Shown piece after piece: positions 4,956 through 5,142 of a DNA stretch of 5,142 nt. Numbering within the stretch: position 1 is the stretch's first letter; every line of letters starts with the position of its first letter. This stretch comes from Christensenella sp. UBA1260 (GTDB taxonomy: Bacteria; Bacillota; Clostridia; Christensenellales; CAG-917): positions 9,670 through 14,811 of the forward strand of contig DBVQ01000057.1 in NCBI GenBank assembly GCA_002308155.1, in the 5' to 3' direction. Below the pieces are notes generated by a model. That model ran no database searches. It had not been told where the DNA came from and worked only from the letters and a program-made list of their open reading frames with translations. Made by a program: the position numbers and the translations under genes.

Positions 4956-5142
4956 ATGTTGCTGACAACATCCAACAAATTCGGAAAAATCTTCATAAAT
5001 GCGGAGGCCGTAAAGATTATTGCGGCACATGCCGCACTTGATTGCTACGGCGTGGTAGATCTTGTTTCGCGCCGTTTTTCCGACAATTTTGGGCGCAATG
5101 GAGCTGAAAAAGAGCTTTCAAGAGGCGTCAACGTTCAAATAA
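4956..5142 (+). CDS. Asp23/Gls24 family protein (YloU-type), N-terminal part, cut by window edge
   Basis: Only the first 62 codons are present; the frame is open to the right edge. The segment FGKIFINAEAVKIIAAHAALDCYGVV (residues 9-34), then LVSRRF and LSRGVNVQI, matches the start of the Asp23/Gls24 (DUF322) family, small alpha/beta proteins of about 110-150 residues. Members include Gls24 (stress response), Asp23 (membrane-associated in staphylococci) and YloU of Bacillus. Their biochemical role is not well defined. The CYGVV segment is strongly conserved. AGGTG (4945-4949) lies six bases before the ATG. In Bacillus and Clostridia the YloU-type gene is divergent from rpmB and is followed by yloV, which encodes a DhaK/DegV-like protein now linked to fatty acid kinase chemistry, so the same is expected past the edge. 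The divergent rpmB position favours the YloU orthologue over other Gls24 paralogues. Confidence 0.9.
   Translation, partial: MLLTTSNKFGKIFINAEAVKIIAAHAALDCYGVVDLVSRRFSDNFGRNGAEKELSRGVNVQI

Overview
The window looks like a chromosomal housekeeping segment from a Bacillota (Firmicutes) bacterium, most likely an endospore-forming or recently spore-forming Clostridia-type lineage. The evidence is the gene order, the four-cysteine bacterial L28, strong GGAGG-type ribosome binding sites, sigma-A-like promoters and a putative SpoVM peptide. Species or genus cannot be read from this sequence. Coding DNA has moderate-to-low GC, and the gaps are AT-rich.

Layout. Bases 1-4204 hold a tight rightward operon. 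It contains the 3' end of fmt (methionyl-tRNA formyltransferase), rsmB (16S rRNA m5C methyltransferase), rlmN (23S rRNA/tRNA m2A radical-SAM methyltransferase), rsgA (30S-assembly GTPase) and rpe (ribulose-phosphate 3-epimerase). fmt and rsmB are one base apart, rsmB/rlmN and rlmN/rsgA overlap by ATGA, and rpe follows after 27 bp with its own ribosome binding site. An intrinsic terminator at about 4226-4253 closes the operon. Two leftward genes come next: an easily missed 28-codon ORF (4326-4412) that I read as a SpoVM-like sporulation peptide, and rpmB (4613-4804), each followed by a hairpin. A compact divergent promoter region (about 4842-4941) then separates rpmB from a rightward Asp23/Gls24-family (YloU-type) gene that runs off the right edge.

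How the genes fit together. Most act on translation: initiator-tRNA formylation, rRNA modification, small-subunit maturation and a large-subunit protein. rpe is the pentose-phosphate gene that commonly travels with them. The order matches the familiar Bacillus/Clostridium block fmt-rsmB-rlmN-[prpC-prkC]-rsgA-rpe-[thiN]-spoVM-rpmB-yloU. The bracketed genes are missing: the PrpC phosphatase/PrkC kinase pair and thiamine pyrophosphokinase. The most interesting items are the SpoVM-like peptide, the absence of prpC-prkC at a seamless ATGA junction, unusual residues in conserved motifs of Rpe, RsmB and RsgA, and the mirror-symmetric divergent promoter pair. I see no mobile element, CRISPR array, tRNA or rRNA, and no clearly novel multi-gene system.
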